Notes: generated by a model not told the origin, from the letters alone. DNA of 10,701 nucleotides from Acidobacteriaceae bacterium (GCA_019237515.1 JAFAGX010000385.1:1-10701); one strand, 5' to 3'; counted from the stretch's first letter, positions 1 through 7,265 are shown. Made by a program: numbers and translations.

Positions 1-1289
1 GGCTGATAGGGTGCATAGATGCCGGGCGGCTGATTCAGGACCTGCGGCTTGTAACGGAATCGATACGCCATCCAGTTTTGGCCGTCATCCGACCCTTGGA
101 ATTCGATTTCGTATCGGCCGCGAGTCATCACCGCGAAAAGCCCATACTGATTTGCGATTCGGAATGGCTCCAGGGCGAGGACCGGAGATGTGGGCAACGG
201 CACGCGTCCGAAGATCCAGATGAGCTCTGCCGTAGTCGCGTAAAAGATCCAGGTGAGGAGCAGCGTGGAGGCAATTAGCTTCGTACGCCGGTACAGCCGC
301 TTCGGCGCGTCAACTGCAGATTGCTCGACAGGTTCTCGCGGCTGTGCCGCTGCGACCAGCTCGGAATGACAAGCTTGAGGCGGAACTGCGAAGCGCAATC
401 TGAAGGTTGAAAAAAAGCGATCGTCGAGGATCAAAACACCAAGCACCAGGACCAGGTAGTTGAGGAAGGTGTAGTTGGCGGTCAGGATGACTGGAATCTG
501 CCATGCGGTCACGACAAAGAAAAGGCTGATTCGCCACGGACGCGGCAGGAAGACAATCCAGACGAGACCGAGTTCCATAGACAGGGTGGCGAAGGCGGTA
601 GCAACGTGAAACCGATGCGGAAGATGCTGGGCGTACCAGCCGATCCATGTCGGAAGTGGGCCGTTCTGGTAGTACTCATCCATTGCGGTCAAGTGACGCC
701 ATTGGGGATCGCCGCTGACGATCTTCACCACTCCTGATTCGAAATAAATCCGAAACCATTCCCAGATCAGCAGAAAGAGACTGGCTCGCGAAGGTGGATG
801 CGTTTGCCCCAAGCCAGGCCGGAAGCCGGGAGGAGCGAAGAACAGAGAAATGAAGCCGGCTTCGAGCAGCATACCGTCGGATTGGTAGCTGGAAAAATCC
901 TGTGCTGCGCTGACAAAAGTAAGGAAGCACAGAAAGCAGACAACGAGCGTGCCGCGGGGCCAAAAGTTGAAAATCAGAACCACAGAGGAAATAATGCCGA
1001 TCCAGCAAACCGCGAGCATCATGGGCGAATTGCTCGAAATCCAAAAGAGGCTTGGGGCATACCACAGCCGGGAAACATGGCCGAAGGCTCGGGTGACCGC
1101 TTCCAGGTAAGCGTTGGCGGGAAGGATGCCATCCGGTCCGATCAGACCGCTGATTTGAAAAATCAAGGAGAAAAACGCTGAAAAGTAAATCAGTCCAAGG
1201 GCGCGCAAGAAAAGCCAGCGTGGAATCAACCGGTCTGAAGCGCCATGCTGGGAATCGAACAACCAGCGGAAGGCATGCTTCCAGTCCAT
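1..1289 (-). CDS. Lipase maturation factor (LMF) family membrane protein, 3' part cut by window edge
   Basis: One uninterrupted frame of 429 codons runs from ATG 1289 off the left edge. The N-terminal half is strongly hydrophobic with multiple membrane segments, at about residues 28-50, 90-110, 112-130, 140-155, 230-250, 252-285 and 338-358. Motifs typical of the LMF family (PF06762) are visible: SYQSDGMLLEAGF near 134, WRHLTAMDEYYQ near 198, PTWIGWYAQHLP near 213, ANYTFLNY near 271, and a soluble module starting RYEIEFQGSDDGQNW near 392. In vertebrates LMF1 is an ER membrane protein needed for folding of lipoprotein lipase; the bacterial role is unknown. Family members usually exceed 450 residues, so a modest C-terminal part is missing here. 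Residues 306-326 are encoded by a dispersed repeat and sit in a hydrophilic linker. There is no strong Shine-Dalgarno, but a TATAAT lies 10 nt before the start. The family call is confident; the function is not known. Confidence 0.85.
   Translation of the reverse strand, partial: MDWKHAFRWLFDSQHGASDRLIPRWLFLRALGLIYFSAFFSLIFQISGLIGPDGILPANAYLEAVTRAFGHVSRLWYAPSLFWISSNSPMMLAVCWIGIISSVVLIFNFWPRGTLVVCFLCFLTFVSAAQDFSSYQSDGMLLEAGFISLFFAPPGFRPGLGQTHPPSRASLFLLIWEWFRIYFESGVVKIVSGDPQWRHLTAMDEYYQNGPLPTWIGWYAQHLPHRFHVATAFATLSMELGLVWIVFLPRPWRISLFFVVTAWQIPVILTANYTFLNYLVLVLGVLILDDRFFSTFRLRFAVPPQACHSELVAAAQPREPVEQSAVDAPKRLYRRTKLIASTLLLTWIFYATTAELIWIFGRVPLPTSPVLALEPFRIANQYGLFAVMTRGRYEIEFQGSDDGQNWMAYRFRYKPQVLNQPPGIYAPYQ
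312..372 (+). repeat. Dispersed repeat copy 1, inside the LMF gene
   Basis: This 61-bp segment begins AACTGCAGATTGCTCG and ends GCTCGGAATGACAA. The same two ends, plus shared inner blocks TTCTCGC and GCTGCGA, occur in the same order at 8691-8747. Here it is read antisense by the minus-strand LMF gene and encodes about residues 306-326, a hydrophilic linker between two membrane segments. The centre holds a small GCGGC-TGT-GCCGC hairpin. The gene stays open through the repeat. Confidence 0.65.
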
Positions 1290-1299
1290 GACCCGTCGG

Positions 1300-1305
1300 A
1301 TTATA
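1300..1305 (-). promoter_or_regulatory. Consensus -10 box before the LMF gene
   Basis: TATAAT reads on the minus strand, ending 10 nt before the ATG at 1289. No good -35 is seen at 16-18 bp (candidates resemble GTCATG). If used, transcription would begin only a few bases before the start codon, giving an almost leaderless mRNA. An AGGTGA (1308-1313) / TCACCT (1332-1337) inverted repeat brackets the -35 area and could be an operator. Confidence 0.4.
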
Positions 1306-1423
1306 CGAGGTGAGAACCTATTCATGACTGGTCACCTTTACGGCCAAGGTTCACGTGGCGCATGTTGGCGCTTTTCATTCTGCGGCAATACGAGCAAGCT
1401 GAATCGTGGTGTGGAGGAGAAAG

Positions 1424-1699
1424 ATGGCAAAGCCAAAGAAAAACGGTTACACGAACGGTCACAATGGTCACAATGGGAACAGCGACGGAGAGATCGAACT
1501 GCGTTGGCACAGGTTGCATCTCGGCCTATATGCGAGAGTCGCGAAGCGCCTGCACGTCAATCCCTCTTATGTGAGCCGCGTCGCGCGCGGAAAACGGCAG
1601 AGCGAAGATGTAAGAAAAGCGCTATTGAACGAGCTGGCTCGAATCAATCAAACCAAACCGGATTTTGGGATCTCTCGCCGAATGACTCGAAACGCATAA
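1424..1699 (+). CDS. Small helix-turn-helix protein with Asn-Gly-His-rich N-terminus
   Basis: A 91-residue protein. The start at ATG 1424 is chosen over GTG 1406 because GGAGGAG lies 5-6 nt upstream of the ATG. Residues 1-23 are polar and low-complexity (NG-Y/H repeats). Residues about 32-72 (LGLYARVAKRLHVNPSYVSR, then RGKRQSEDVRKALLNEL) look like a lambda-repressor/Cro-type helix-turn-helix, with the recognition helix around NPSYVSRVARG. The protein is basic, as expected for DNA binding. It is divergent from the LMF gene, with 134 bp between starts. No downstream partner is seen, so it appears monocistronic. Its target is unknown, and it could be a lineage-specific regulator or nucleoid-associated protein. 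The helix-turn-helix assignment rests on motif shape only. Confidence 0.7.
   Translation: MAKPKKNGYTNGHNGHNGNSDGEIELRWHRLHLGLYARVAKRLHVNPSYVSRVARGKRQSEDVRKALLNELARINQTKPDFGISRRMTRNA
1442..1480 (+). repeat. 9-bp in-frame minisatellite in the HTH gene
   Basis: Units AACGGTTAC (1442), AACGGTCAC (1454), AATGGTCAC (1463) and AATGGGAAC (1472) are in phase with the codons, with one extra codon between the first two. They encode NGY-T-NGH-NGH-NGN. The array could vary in length by slippage without breaking the frame. Confidence 0.6.
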
Positions 1700-2119
1700 C
1701 CGAACCTGATCAGCAGTCGAGAGCCTCGGTCGCGGCTGGAGTTCTAAAAAAGAGGGGACGTAAAAGCGGGATCGGAAGCCTTGCGGGGAGTTCCGGGTCA
1801 CACTTCGTTCGTGCCAGAAAGAGGTCCAACTTGCTCGGCTGGCCAAGATCCTTCGCAGCGCAAATTAGACTTGAACAGCAAAAAAGCCGCTGGTTCCAAC
1901 CAAGGCCGGCGTGCACGCGCACTGGCACGCCGGCTGGTTATCGCCAGCCGATTCTCCGGCTCGCGAAGCTTCGAAATACTGATCGGGTACAGGAATTCGA
2001 CGCTGGATTTAACCGAACGGTCGGTCTGAAGAATACCGCAAACGCGCACCACGCAGTCGCTCATGACGCCCTTATAGGTCGCCTAATATATCATGGTGGC
2101 TGGGCATGGGTATAGTGGT
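1700..2119. other. About 420 bp without a recognisable gene
   Basis: Open frames exist on both strands here (for example a minus-strand 88-codon frame at 1798-2064), but none has a recognisable family, a clear Shine-Dalgarno or a hydrophobic/charged pattern I can assign. The stretch contains GC-rich inverted repeats (1905-1950) and a CGAAGCTTCG palindrome at 1964-1973. It may be untranslated spacer or a decayed gene. Confidence 0.5.
1905..1950. repeat. Two overlapping, mutually exclusive hairpins
   Basis: GCCGGCGTGC (1905-1914) pairs perfectly with GCACGCCGGC (1925-1934). CGGCTGG (1931-1937) pairs with CCAGCCG (1944-1950). The two stems share 1931-1934, so only one can form at a time. There is no T-run on either side, so neither is a standard terminator. 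Confidence 0.5.
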
Positions 2120-2149
2120 CTAACCACACGACCAAGCCAAGGTGGTTAG
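2120..2149 (-). terminator. Stem-loop over the stop codon of the aldehyde dehydrogenase gene
   Basis: CTAACCAC (2120-2127) and GTGGTTAG (2142-2149) form an 8-bp perfect inverted repeat with a 14-nt loop. The right arm contains the TAA of the minus-strand gene (2146-2148). No U-tract follows on the minus strand, so Rho-independent termination is doubtful; it may instead stabilise the 3' end. Confidence 0.3.
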
Positions 2150-3510
2150 TTCAGAGATACCGTCTTAATGTTGGTGAACTCCCGTATTCCGAATGGGCCG
2201 AGTTCCCGTCCGTGTCCCGACTGCTTGACTCCTCCGAATGGCAGGCGAGGGTCTGAAGCCACCATACCGTTAATGAAGACCATGCCGGCTTCGAGCTCGT
2301 TGACCAGCCGATTGCGCTCATCTTCGTCGTTGGTCCAAGCGCTGGCACCAAGGCCAAAACGGCTGTCGTTGGCGATGCGGAGTGCGTCATCGAGGTCCTT
2401 TGCGCGAAAGATGCTCGCGACGGGACCGAATAGCTCTTCTTTATAAGCCGGAGAATTCTTAGGAATATTCGCCAGGACGGTTGGAGCATAGAAATTGCCG
2501 GGGGCATTCAGTTTCTTGCCGCCAGTAAGGACCCGTGCGCCTGCGGACACTGTCTTTTGGACATCCCGGTCGAGGTCATCCACTCCCTGCGGAGTCGCCA
2601 GAGGACCAAGTTCCACGGTTTCATCAAACGGATCGCCAATCTTCAAGGCTTCCATTTTGCTTACGAACTTGCGTTGGAATTCATCGGCAATCTCTTCAGC
2701 GACGATGAAACGCTTGGCTGCGATGCAGGATTGCCCATTGTTGATGATGCGGGCCTTTACCGCTGTGCTAACCGCCTGCTCCAGATTTGCGCTTGGCATG
2801 ACAACGAATGGATCGCTGCCGCCGAGCTCCAGGACAACCTTCTTAATACGTTTGGCCGCACCCGTGCCCACCTCGATTCCGGCTTGTTCGCTGCCTGTAA
2901 GGGTCGCCGCCTTGATACGGGGGTCTGCGAGGATCCCGTCTACCTGTTTGGAGCCAATGAGAAGCGTCTGAAATACTCCCGCCGGAAAGCCTGCCCGGCA
3001 GAAGATTTCCTCCAGTTTCAAGGCACATTGAGGGACATTTGAAGCATGTTTCAACAAGCCAACATTGCCCGCCATAAGCGCTGGCGCAACGAACCGCACA
3101 ACCTGCCAGAAGGGGAAGTTCCAGGGCATGATTGCGAGGATGGGACCGAGCGGCTGGTAGCGGATGTAGCTGCGCTTAGCGTTGGTCTCGACAACCTCGT
3201 CAGCCAGAAAGCGTTCGGCATTCTCGGCGTAGTAACGGCAGGCCCAGGCACATTTCACGGCCTCATCAATCGCAGAGCGGTAGGTTTTGCCCATCTCGCT
3301 GGTCATCAGCCGCGCATGAGCTTCTTTTTCGTTTTCCAGGATCTCGCCAGCCCTGCGCATCATGCGGGCGCGGTCGGTAAACGGCACGTTGCGATATTCG
3401 GTAAAGACCGATGCCGCCCGCTGGAGCTTCTCCTCAATCTGAGAATCGGAGAGCGGTTCAAAAGTTTTTATGACCTCGCCGGTTGCCGGATTGACGCTTG
3501 CGATTGCCAA
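2146..3510 (-). CDS. NAD(P)-dependent succinate-semialdehyde dehydrogenase (Sad/YneI-type aldehyde dehydrogenase)
   Basis: A 454-residue aldehyde dehydrogenase superfamily enzyme, the length of the short Sad/YneI group. It oxidises succinate semialdehyde (or a similar aldehyde) to succinate in the cytoplasm, feeding GABA or 4-hydroxybutyrate catabolism into the TCA cycle. Visible motifs: PWNFPFW at 129-135 with the oxyanion Asn131, KHASN at 154-158 in the cofactor region, TGSEQAG at 205-211, general base Glu228 in LELGG, nucleophile Cys262 in NNGQSCIAAKRF, EELFGP at 358-363, and PFGGVKQSGHGRE near 424-436. The start is TTG 3510, supported by AGGAGG five bases upstream. All catalytic residues are present, so it should be active. 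It stands alone on its strand, with no GABA transaminase or transporter adjacent, so exact substrate and NAD versus NADP preference are inferred from family only. Confidence 0.92.
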   Translation of the reverse strand: MAIASVNPATGEVIKTFEPLSDSQIEEKLQRAASVFTEYRNVPFTDRARMMRRAGEILENEKEAHARLMTSEMGKTYRSAIDEAVKCAWACRYYAENAERFLADEVVETNAKRSYIRYQPLGPILAIMPWNFPFWQVVRFVAPALMAGNVGLLKHASNVPQCALKLEEIFCRAGFPAGVFQTLLIGSKQVDGILADPRIKAATLTGSEQAGIEVGTGAAKRIKKVVLELGGSDPFVVMPSANLEQAVSTAVKARIINNGQSCIAAKRFIVAEEIADEFQRKFVSKMEALKIGDPFDETVELGPLATPQGVDDLDRDVQKTVSAGARVLTGGKKLNAPGNFYAPTVLANIPKNSPAYKEELFGPVASIFRAKDLDDALRIANDSRFGLGASAWTNDEDERNRLVNELEAGMVFINGMVASDPRLPFGGVKQSGHGRELGPFGIREFTNIKTVSLN

Positions 3511-3556
3511 TTTCGCCTCCTGACTGGCTTGTATGAGGGATTAGAAGCAACGAGGA

Positions 3557-3588
3557 ACCATAGCACGCTACAGTTGGATGAGCCAACT
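3557..3588 (-). promoter_or_regulatory. Possible promoter and overlapping inverted repeat for the aldehyde dehydrogenase
   Basis: On the minus strand TTGGCT (3581-3586) and TATGGT (3557-3562) are 18 bp apart, about 47 nt before the TTG start. AGTTGG (3572-3577) / CCAACT (3583-3588) forms a short inverted repeat over the -35 and spacer. Both are weak matches. Confidence 0.25.
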
Positions 3589-3711
3589 TAGGGGACGGGC
3601 GCAACAAGGTTCGTTGTTCTGTCCCGGGAGTTTGCGGGTTAACTAGAATGTTACGTGCTCGTGAGGTCAGTCAGCGTCCGCACAGCTGCGTTGATTTTCA
3701 GACACTTAGGA

Positions 3712-3724
3712 GGGTTACTAACCC
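3712..3724. promoter_or_regulatory. 13-bp palindrome, operator candidate
   Basis: GGGTTA-C-TAACCC is a perfect 6+1+6 palindrome about 20 bp upstream of the plus-strand -35 at 3745. A related GGGTTAACTA lies at about 3637. The position fits an activator or repressor site for the downstream small gene or the divergent dehydrogenase. Confidence 0.35.
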
Positions 3725-3744
3725 ACTCGAAAATAAAATAGTTA

Positions 3745-3772
3745 TTGACTTTCGAGACAAAACGAGTAGAAT
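3745..3772 (+). promoter_or_regulatory. Sigma70-like promoter for the 75-residue protein gene
   Basis: TTGACT (3745-3750), a 16-bp spacer and TAGAAT (3767-3772), with an AT-rich tract just upstream (3730-3744). Predicted transcription starts near 3779, leaving about 130 nt of leader before ATG 3910. ATTGACTT occurs here (3744-3751) and again exactly 30 bp on (3774-3781), so the -35 lies within a direct repeat. Confidence 0.55.
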
Positions 3773-3821
3773 CATTGACTTCCAGTTAGCCTTTCTGTGC
3801 AGGCGACCGGCCTTGGTACCC

Positions 3822-3851
3822 CGACGAAGTCTGCGTGAATCCCCTTCGTCG
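3822..3851 (+). other. Leader hairpin between promoter and small gene
   Basis: CGACGAAG (3822-3829) pairs perfectly with CTTCGTCG (3844-3851) across a 14-nt loop. ATTTTT follows about 13 nt later, too far for a standard terminator. It lies in the predicted 5' leader and could be an RNA control element or simply protect the transcript. Confidence 0.4.
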
Positions 3852-3909
3852 AGACAAGAATCTAATTTTTGCAAAGGCATTTTTAGAAAGACGAGGGCAT
3901 TAATCTCTT

Positions 3910-4137
3910 ATGGCTAAGCGACGCGGAAATCCCAACTGGGGCAAGCCCGAGCCGATTGGGCCGATTGTCCCAACCGTGACTGAGTTTGAGCAGGTTGTGC
4001 GGGAGTACAAATTGACGCCCGATCAGTATTTGCGTTCCACCCGTCTGCGGGAGTGGGCGCGGCGCAACAAGAATTCGAAGTATATCCCGGAGCCGTTGCT
4101 TGAGGCTTGGGGGTTCGAAATCGAATCGACACTTTAA
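3910..4137 (+). CDS. Conserved-looking 75-residue hypothetical protein
   Basis: Begins MAKRRGNPNWGKPEPIGPIV and ends in an amphipathic, charged region (residues about 24-75). It has no signal peptide or membrane segment. The ATG at 3910 is the only start possible in this frame because TAA at 3901-3903 precedes it. A Shine-Dalgarno is poor: GAGGG lies 12 nt upstream. Reality is supported by a good upstream promoter, a clear terminator right after the stop, and protein-like composition. The segment from VTEFEQVVREYKLTPDQYL to REWARR suggests two helices that might form a small helical DNA- or protein-binding fold. I do not recognise a named family and assign no function. It is a single-gene transcription unit. 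Confidence 0.65.
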   Translation: MAKRRGNPNWGKPEPIGPIVPTVTEFEQVVREYKLTPDQYLRSTRLREWARRNKNSKYIPEPLLEAWGFEIESTL

Positions 4138-4156
4138 CCCCAGAACTGCACTTCGC

Positions 4157-4190
4157 AAGGGCCGCCGATCAGGTGGCCCTTTTACTTTTC
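4157..4190 (+). terminator. Rho-independent terminator after the 75-residue gene
   Basis: AAGGGCC (4157-4163) pairs with GGCCCTT (4175-4181), and the inner GCC/GGT extends the stem to about 10 bp with a 5-nt loop. TTTT-A-CTTTTC follows. It begins 20 nt after the stop codon, which isolates ribBA from this gene. Confidence 0.8.
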
Positions 4191-4247
4191 GCCGTAGATT
4201 CCAGGCAGAATGGCACGGGAGTCTTAGTGACGCCCCCATAACAACTA

Positions 4248-4274
4248 TTGCCTGATCCGCTTAGGCGCTACAAT
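4248..4274 (+). promoter_or_regulatory. Promoter for the ribBA-like gene, probably leaderless
   Basis: TACAAT (4269-4274) ends 7 nt before ATG 4282, with TTGCCT (4248-4253) 15 bp upstream of it. Transcription would begin at or next to the A of the ATG, and no Shine-Dalgarno is visible before the start, consistent with a leaderless mRNA. Confidence 0.45.
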
Positions 4275-4281
4275 CCTGTCT

Positions 4282-5436
<1,155 letters not shown>

Positions 5437-5497
5437 CTCGCCCACATTCGCTCCGGGAAGCTGGGCGACCAGTCACCGGCCGGTTTTCAATTGGGAG

Positions 5498-5555
5498 CCC
5501 GGGTTCGCCCGCAAAAACCGCTCGCGAACCCGGGGCACCACTGCTAGGTGGTTTT
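5498..5555. terminator. Stem-loops between convergent ribBA and Mn catalase genes
   Basis: CCCGGGTTCGC (5498-5508) pairs perfectly with GCGAACCCGGG (5524-5534) over a 15-nt loop. Right after it ACCAC (5537-5541) pairs with GTGGT (5548-5552), followed by TTTT on the plus strand. The first stem can act in either direction; the second fits the plus strand. A weaker TCGCCCA (5438) / TGGGCGA (5462) stem follows the ribBA stop directly. Confidence 0.55.
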
Positions 5556-6354
5556 AGGCTGTTTTGCGCTTTGGCGGAGTCGCGCTCTCACGGACTTTGG
5601 GCTTCCTCGAGCCTGCGCTGCCCACCGGCTCTTCGATATTTTCGACGCCTTCCTTCAGTTCCGAGATTCGTCGAACTTTCCAGGAATTGCCTTCGTTCCA
5701 CGGCCCGCGAGCTTCGGTCTCACCGTAATCTCCTTCGCCCGTCGAATCTTTAAAGTATTCATCAACCAGGCCCGGCGTAGGTGCGATCTGTCCGATAGAA
5801 AACCGATCCTTGCCCAAGCTTTCCAGCGCAGCGGTAAAGGCCTTCATATGGGTGATTTCGCGAGTCATCAGAAACTGGAGAGCATCGATGGAGCCGGGAT
5901 CGTCACAAAAGTTGATAAGCCGCTCATAAACAATCTTGGCGCGAGCTTCTGCGGCAATGTTACTGCGAAGATCGACGTCCAGTTCACCACTGATCTTCAG
6001 ATAGTCGGCAGTCCAGGGATCAGCCATCGAATTATAAAGATTTACGCCTCCGCCGCCTGCAATGGCGATCATGGGATCCACTTCACCTTCTTCGCGCTTT
6101 GTCTTTGTTGGCTTCAAGTGCATACGTGCCAGTGTGCCAACGACTTCAAGGTGGCTGAGTTCCTCGGTCCCGATGTCCATGAGCAGATCTTTCCGCTCGG
6201 GGTCATCGCAATTCAGGCCCTGAATTGAGTATTGCATTGCGGCCGCCAGTTCCCCGTTCGCGCCGCCAAATTGCTCCAGCAGCATGTTGCCAAAACGAGG
6301 GTCAGGGGTGCCGACGTTTACGGTGTACATCAACTTTTTAAAATGGTGATACAT
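5554..6354 (-). CDS. Manganese catalase (non-haem, dimanganese)
   Basis: A 266-residue protein of the Mn catalase family (PF05067), the same length as the Lactobacillus plantarum enzyme. It disproportionates hydrogen peroxide to water and oxygen in the cytoplasm using a dimanganese centre in a four-helix bundle. The expected ligands are present: Glu35 in ANGELAAAMQYS, Glu65 and His68 in GTEELSHLE, Glu136 in IAAEARAKIVYERL, and Glu166/His169 in TREITHMKAF. The C-terminal 30 residues are basic and proline-rich. The start at ATG 6354 has GGAGG 4-5 nt upstream. That GGAGG can be sequestered by an upstream TCCTCC. It is the last gene of a same-strand series with the zinc-ribbon protein (122 nt upstream) and a MerR regulator, suggesting an oxidative-stress unit. 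It is convergent with ribBA. Confidence 0.92.
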   Translation of the reverse strand: MYHHFKKLMYTVNVGTPDPRFGNMLLEQFGGANGELAAAMQYSIQGLNCDDPERKDLLMDIGTEELSHLEVVGTLARMHLKPTKTKREEGEVDPMIAIAGGGGVNLYNSMADPWTADYLKISGELDVDLRSNIAAEARAKIVYERLINFCDDPGSIDALQFLMTREITHMKAFTAALESLGKDRFSIGQIAPTPGLVDEYFKDSTGEGDYGETEARGPWNEGNSWKVRRISELKEGVENIEEPVGSAGSRKPKVRESATPPKRKTA

Positions 6355-6357
6355 GAT

Positions 6358-6377
6358 TCCTCCGGAAATTAGGAGGA
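6358..6377 (-). promoter_or_regulatory. Shine-Dalgarno-sequestering hairpin before Mn catalase
   Basis: In the mRNA, UCCUCC (from 6372-6377) can pair with GGAGGA (from 6358-6363), the ribosome-binding site, over an 8-nt loop. The stem is only 6 bp but GC-rich and covers the whole Shine-Dalgarno, so translation may be conditional. Confidence 0.45.
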
Positions 6378-6476
6378 TATGGTTTCAGTTGAGGTTGGCT
6401 CAGCGGAGATTTAATTCCAGAGCTGAAAAATCTGGGAAATTTGCATGCACAACGCGATCAATCCGTGTGAACGCCA

Positions 6477-6740
6477 TCAGAACGGCTTGCGCGCGACGAC
6501 CTGGCTTTCGTTGATGAAAAATTGGGCGGAGCATTGGCGCGATCCGCAGATTACGGGTAACAAGCCGGCGATTTGCTTACGCGTGACAAGCCCGAGGGTG
6601 CCGCACTCAGGGCAGGACAGCACAGCCCAGTAGGGATCATCTTTTTCGCCGACCTTGCCGGCATTCTCCAACACGAAGACTGTTCCCGGAAGCATTTGCT
6701 CCGGAATCCACTCGCTCAGGATGTCCAGTTCTCCCACCAT
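6477..6740 (-). CDS. Small zinc-ribbon-like hypothetical protein
   Basis: An 87-residue protein starting at ATG 6740, with GAGGAGG four bases upstream, a strong ribosome-binding site. Cys43 and Cys46 (SCPECG) and Cys65 and Cys70 (ICGSRQC) form a plausible four-cysteine zinc or iron site of the rubredoxin/zinc-ribbon type. The N-terminal part (LSEWIPEQMLPGTVFVLEN) is soluble, and there is no membrane segment or signal peptide. It lies 49 nt after the merR stop and 122 nt before Mn catalase, so it is probably co-transcribed with both. A redox-active or metal-binding accessory role is possible, but nothing in the sequence proves one, and I do not recognise a named family. Confidence 0.7.
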   Translation of the reverse strand: MVGELDILSEWIPEQMLPGTVFVLENAGKVGEKDDPYWAVLSCPECGTLGLVTRKQIAGLLPVICGSRQCSAQFFINESQVVARKPF

Positions 6741-6789
6741 CTCGCCTCCTCATGGCTACCAATGCGGAACTAAACTTCCCCTGGGTCTA

Positions 6790-7263
6790 TCAAGCTATGT
6801 TTGCTTTGTGCGAACGAGACGTTCGATCATTCGCACTTTTTTTTGCTCGAATTTCTGCGCGTACCTGGCGAACTGCATCATTGAGGCAGACTGCCAGCAT
6901 GGGCTGGCGTGCATTTCTCAGGATGTCAACAATTTGCCGCGGCGAAGTCTCGAGATAAAGGGTTCGACCGTCGGTCAGCAGATGGTATTCGGAAGCGCCG
7001 CTTACAGCATCGGCCAGGCGCTTGCCGAATTCCCGCTGTAGAAATCGCATGACTTTGCGCACGCGCTGCAGAGAGAACCCTTTGCGGCGCAACTGGCAGA
7101 TCACGGCGATTTCGGCGAGATCCTCCATCGAGTACAAACGTCGATGCCCTTCCCGGGCTGGAACCACAACGCCGCGCTCATCCCACCACTGCAACTGGCG
7201 CGGCGTGATGCCGGTCAGTTCGGCCACATCCCGAGATGTGAAGCTATCATTCACTCTCAGCAA
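6790..7263 (-). CDS. MerR-family transcriptional regulator
   Basis: A 157-residue protein. Residues about 8-27 (FTSRDVAELTGITPRQLQWW) form the MerR helix-turn-helix, HRRLY at 40-44 is the wing, and a second helical pair follows (SLQRVRKVMRFLQREFG). Residues 80-157 are the effector/dimer part and contain only two cysteines in total (56 and 126), with no CxxC metal site, so metal sensing of the MerR/ZntR type or SoxR-type Fe-S sensing is unlikely. The frame opens at TTG 7263 with no Shine-Dalgarno; GTG 7254 (residue 4) is an alternative start. Two palindromes and a strong promoter lie immediately upstream, suggesting autoregulation. The genes that follow are a zinc-ribbon protein and Mn catalase, the likely targets. 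The signal is unknown. Confidence 0.85.
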   Translation of the reverse strand: MLRVNDSFTSRDVAELTGITPRQLQWWDERGVVVPAREGHRRLYSMEDLAEIAVICQLRRKGFSLQRVRKVMRFLQREFGKRLADAVSGASEYHLLTDGRTLYLETSPRQIVDILRNARQPMLAVCLNDAVRQVRAEIRAKKSANDRTSRSHKANIA

Positions 7264-7265
7264 AG

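Noticed and set aside
310..1065. Two minus-strand open frames within the left-edge gene
   Set aside because: They are in a different frame from the continuous 429-codon LMF frame, which carries all recognisable motifs and membrane segments.
1798..2064. Minus-strand 88-codon frame in the gap after the HTH gene
   Set aside because: It has a possible ATG at 2064 but no clear ribosome-binding site, family pattern or neighbour support. A decayed gene cannot be excluded.
1288..2115. Long plus-strand open frame overlapping the HTH gene
   Set aside because: The sequence is Arg/Ser-rich shadow coding without motifs. The overlapping 1424-1699 frame has a strong Shine-Dalgarno and a helix-turn-helix, and no ribosome-binding site fits the longer frame.
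2557..3591. Plus-strand open frames opposite the aldehyde dehydrogenase
   Set aside because: They are antisense shadows of a well-conserved 454-codon gene with all catalytic motifs intact.
3822..3870. Leader hairpin plus ATTTTT as an intrinsic terminator
   Set aside because: The T-run starts about 13 nt after the stem, too far for a standard Rho-independent terminator.
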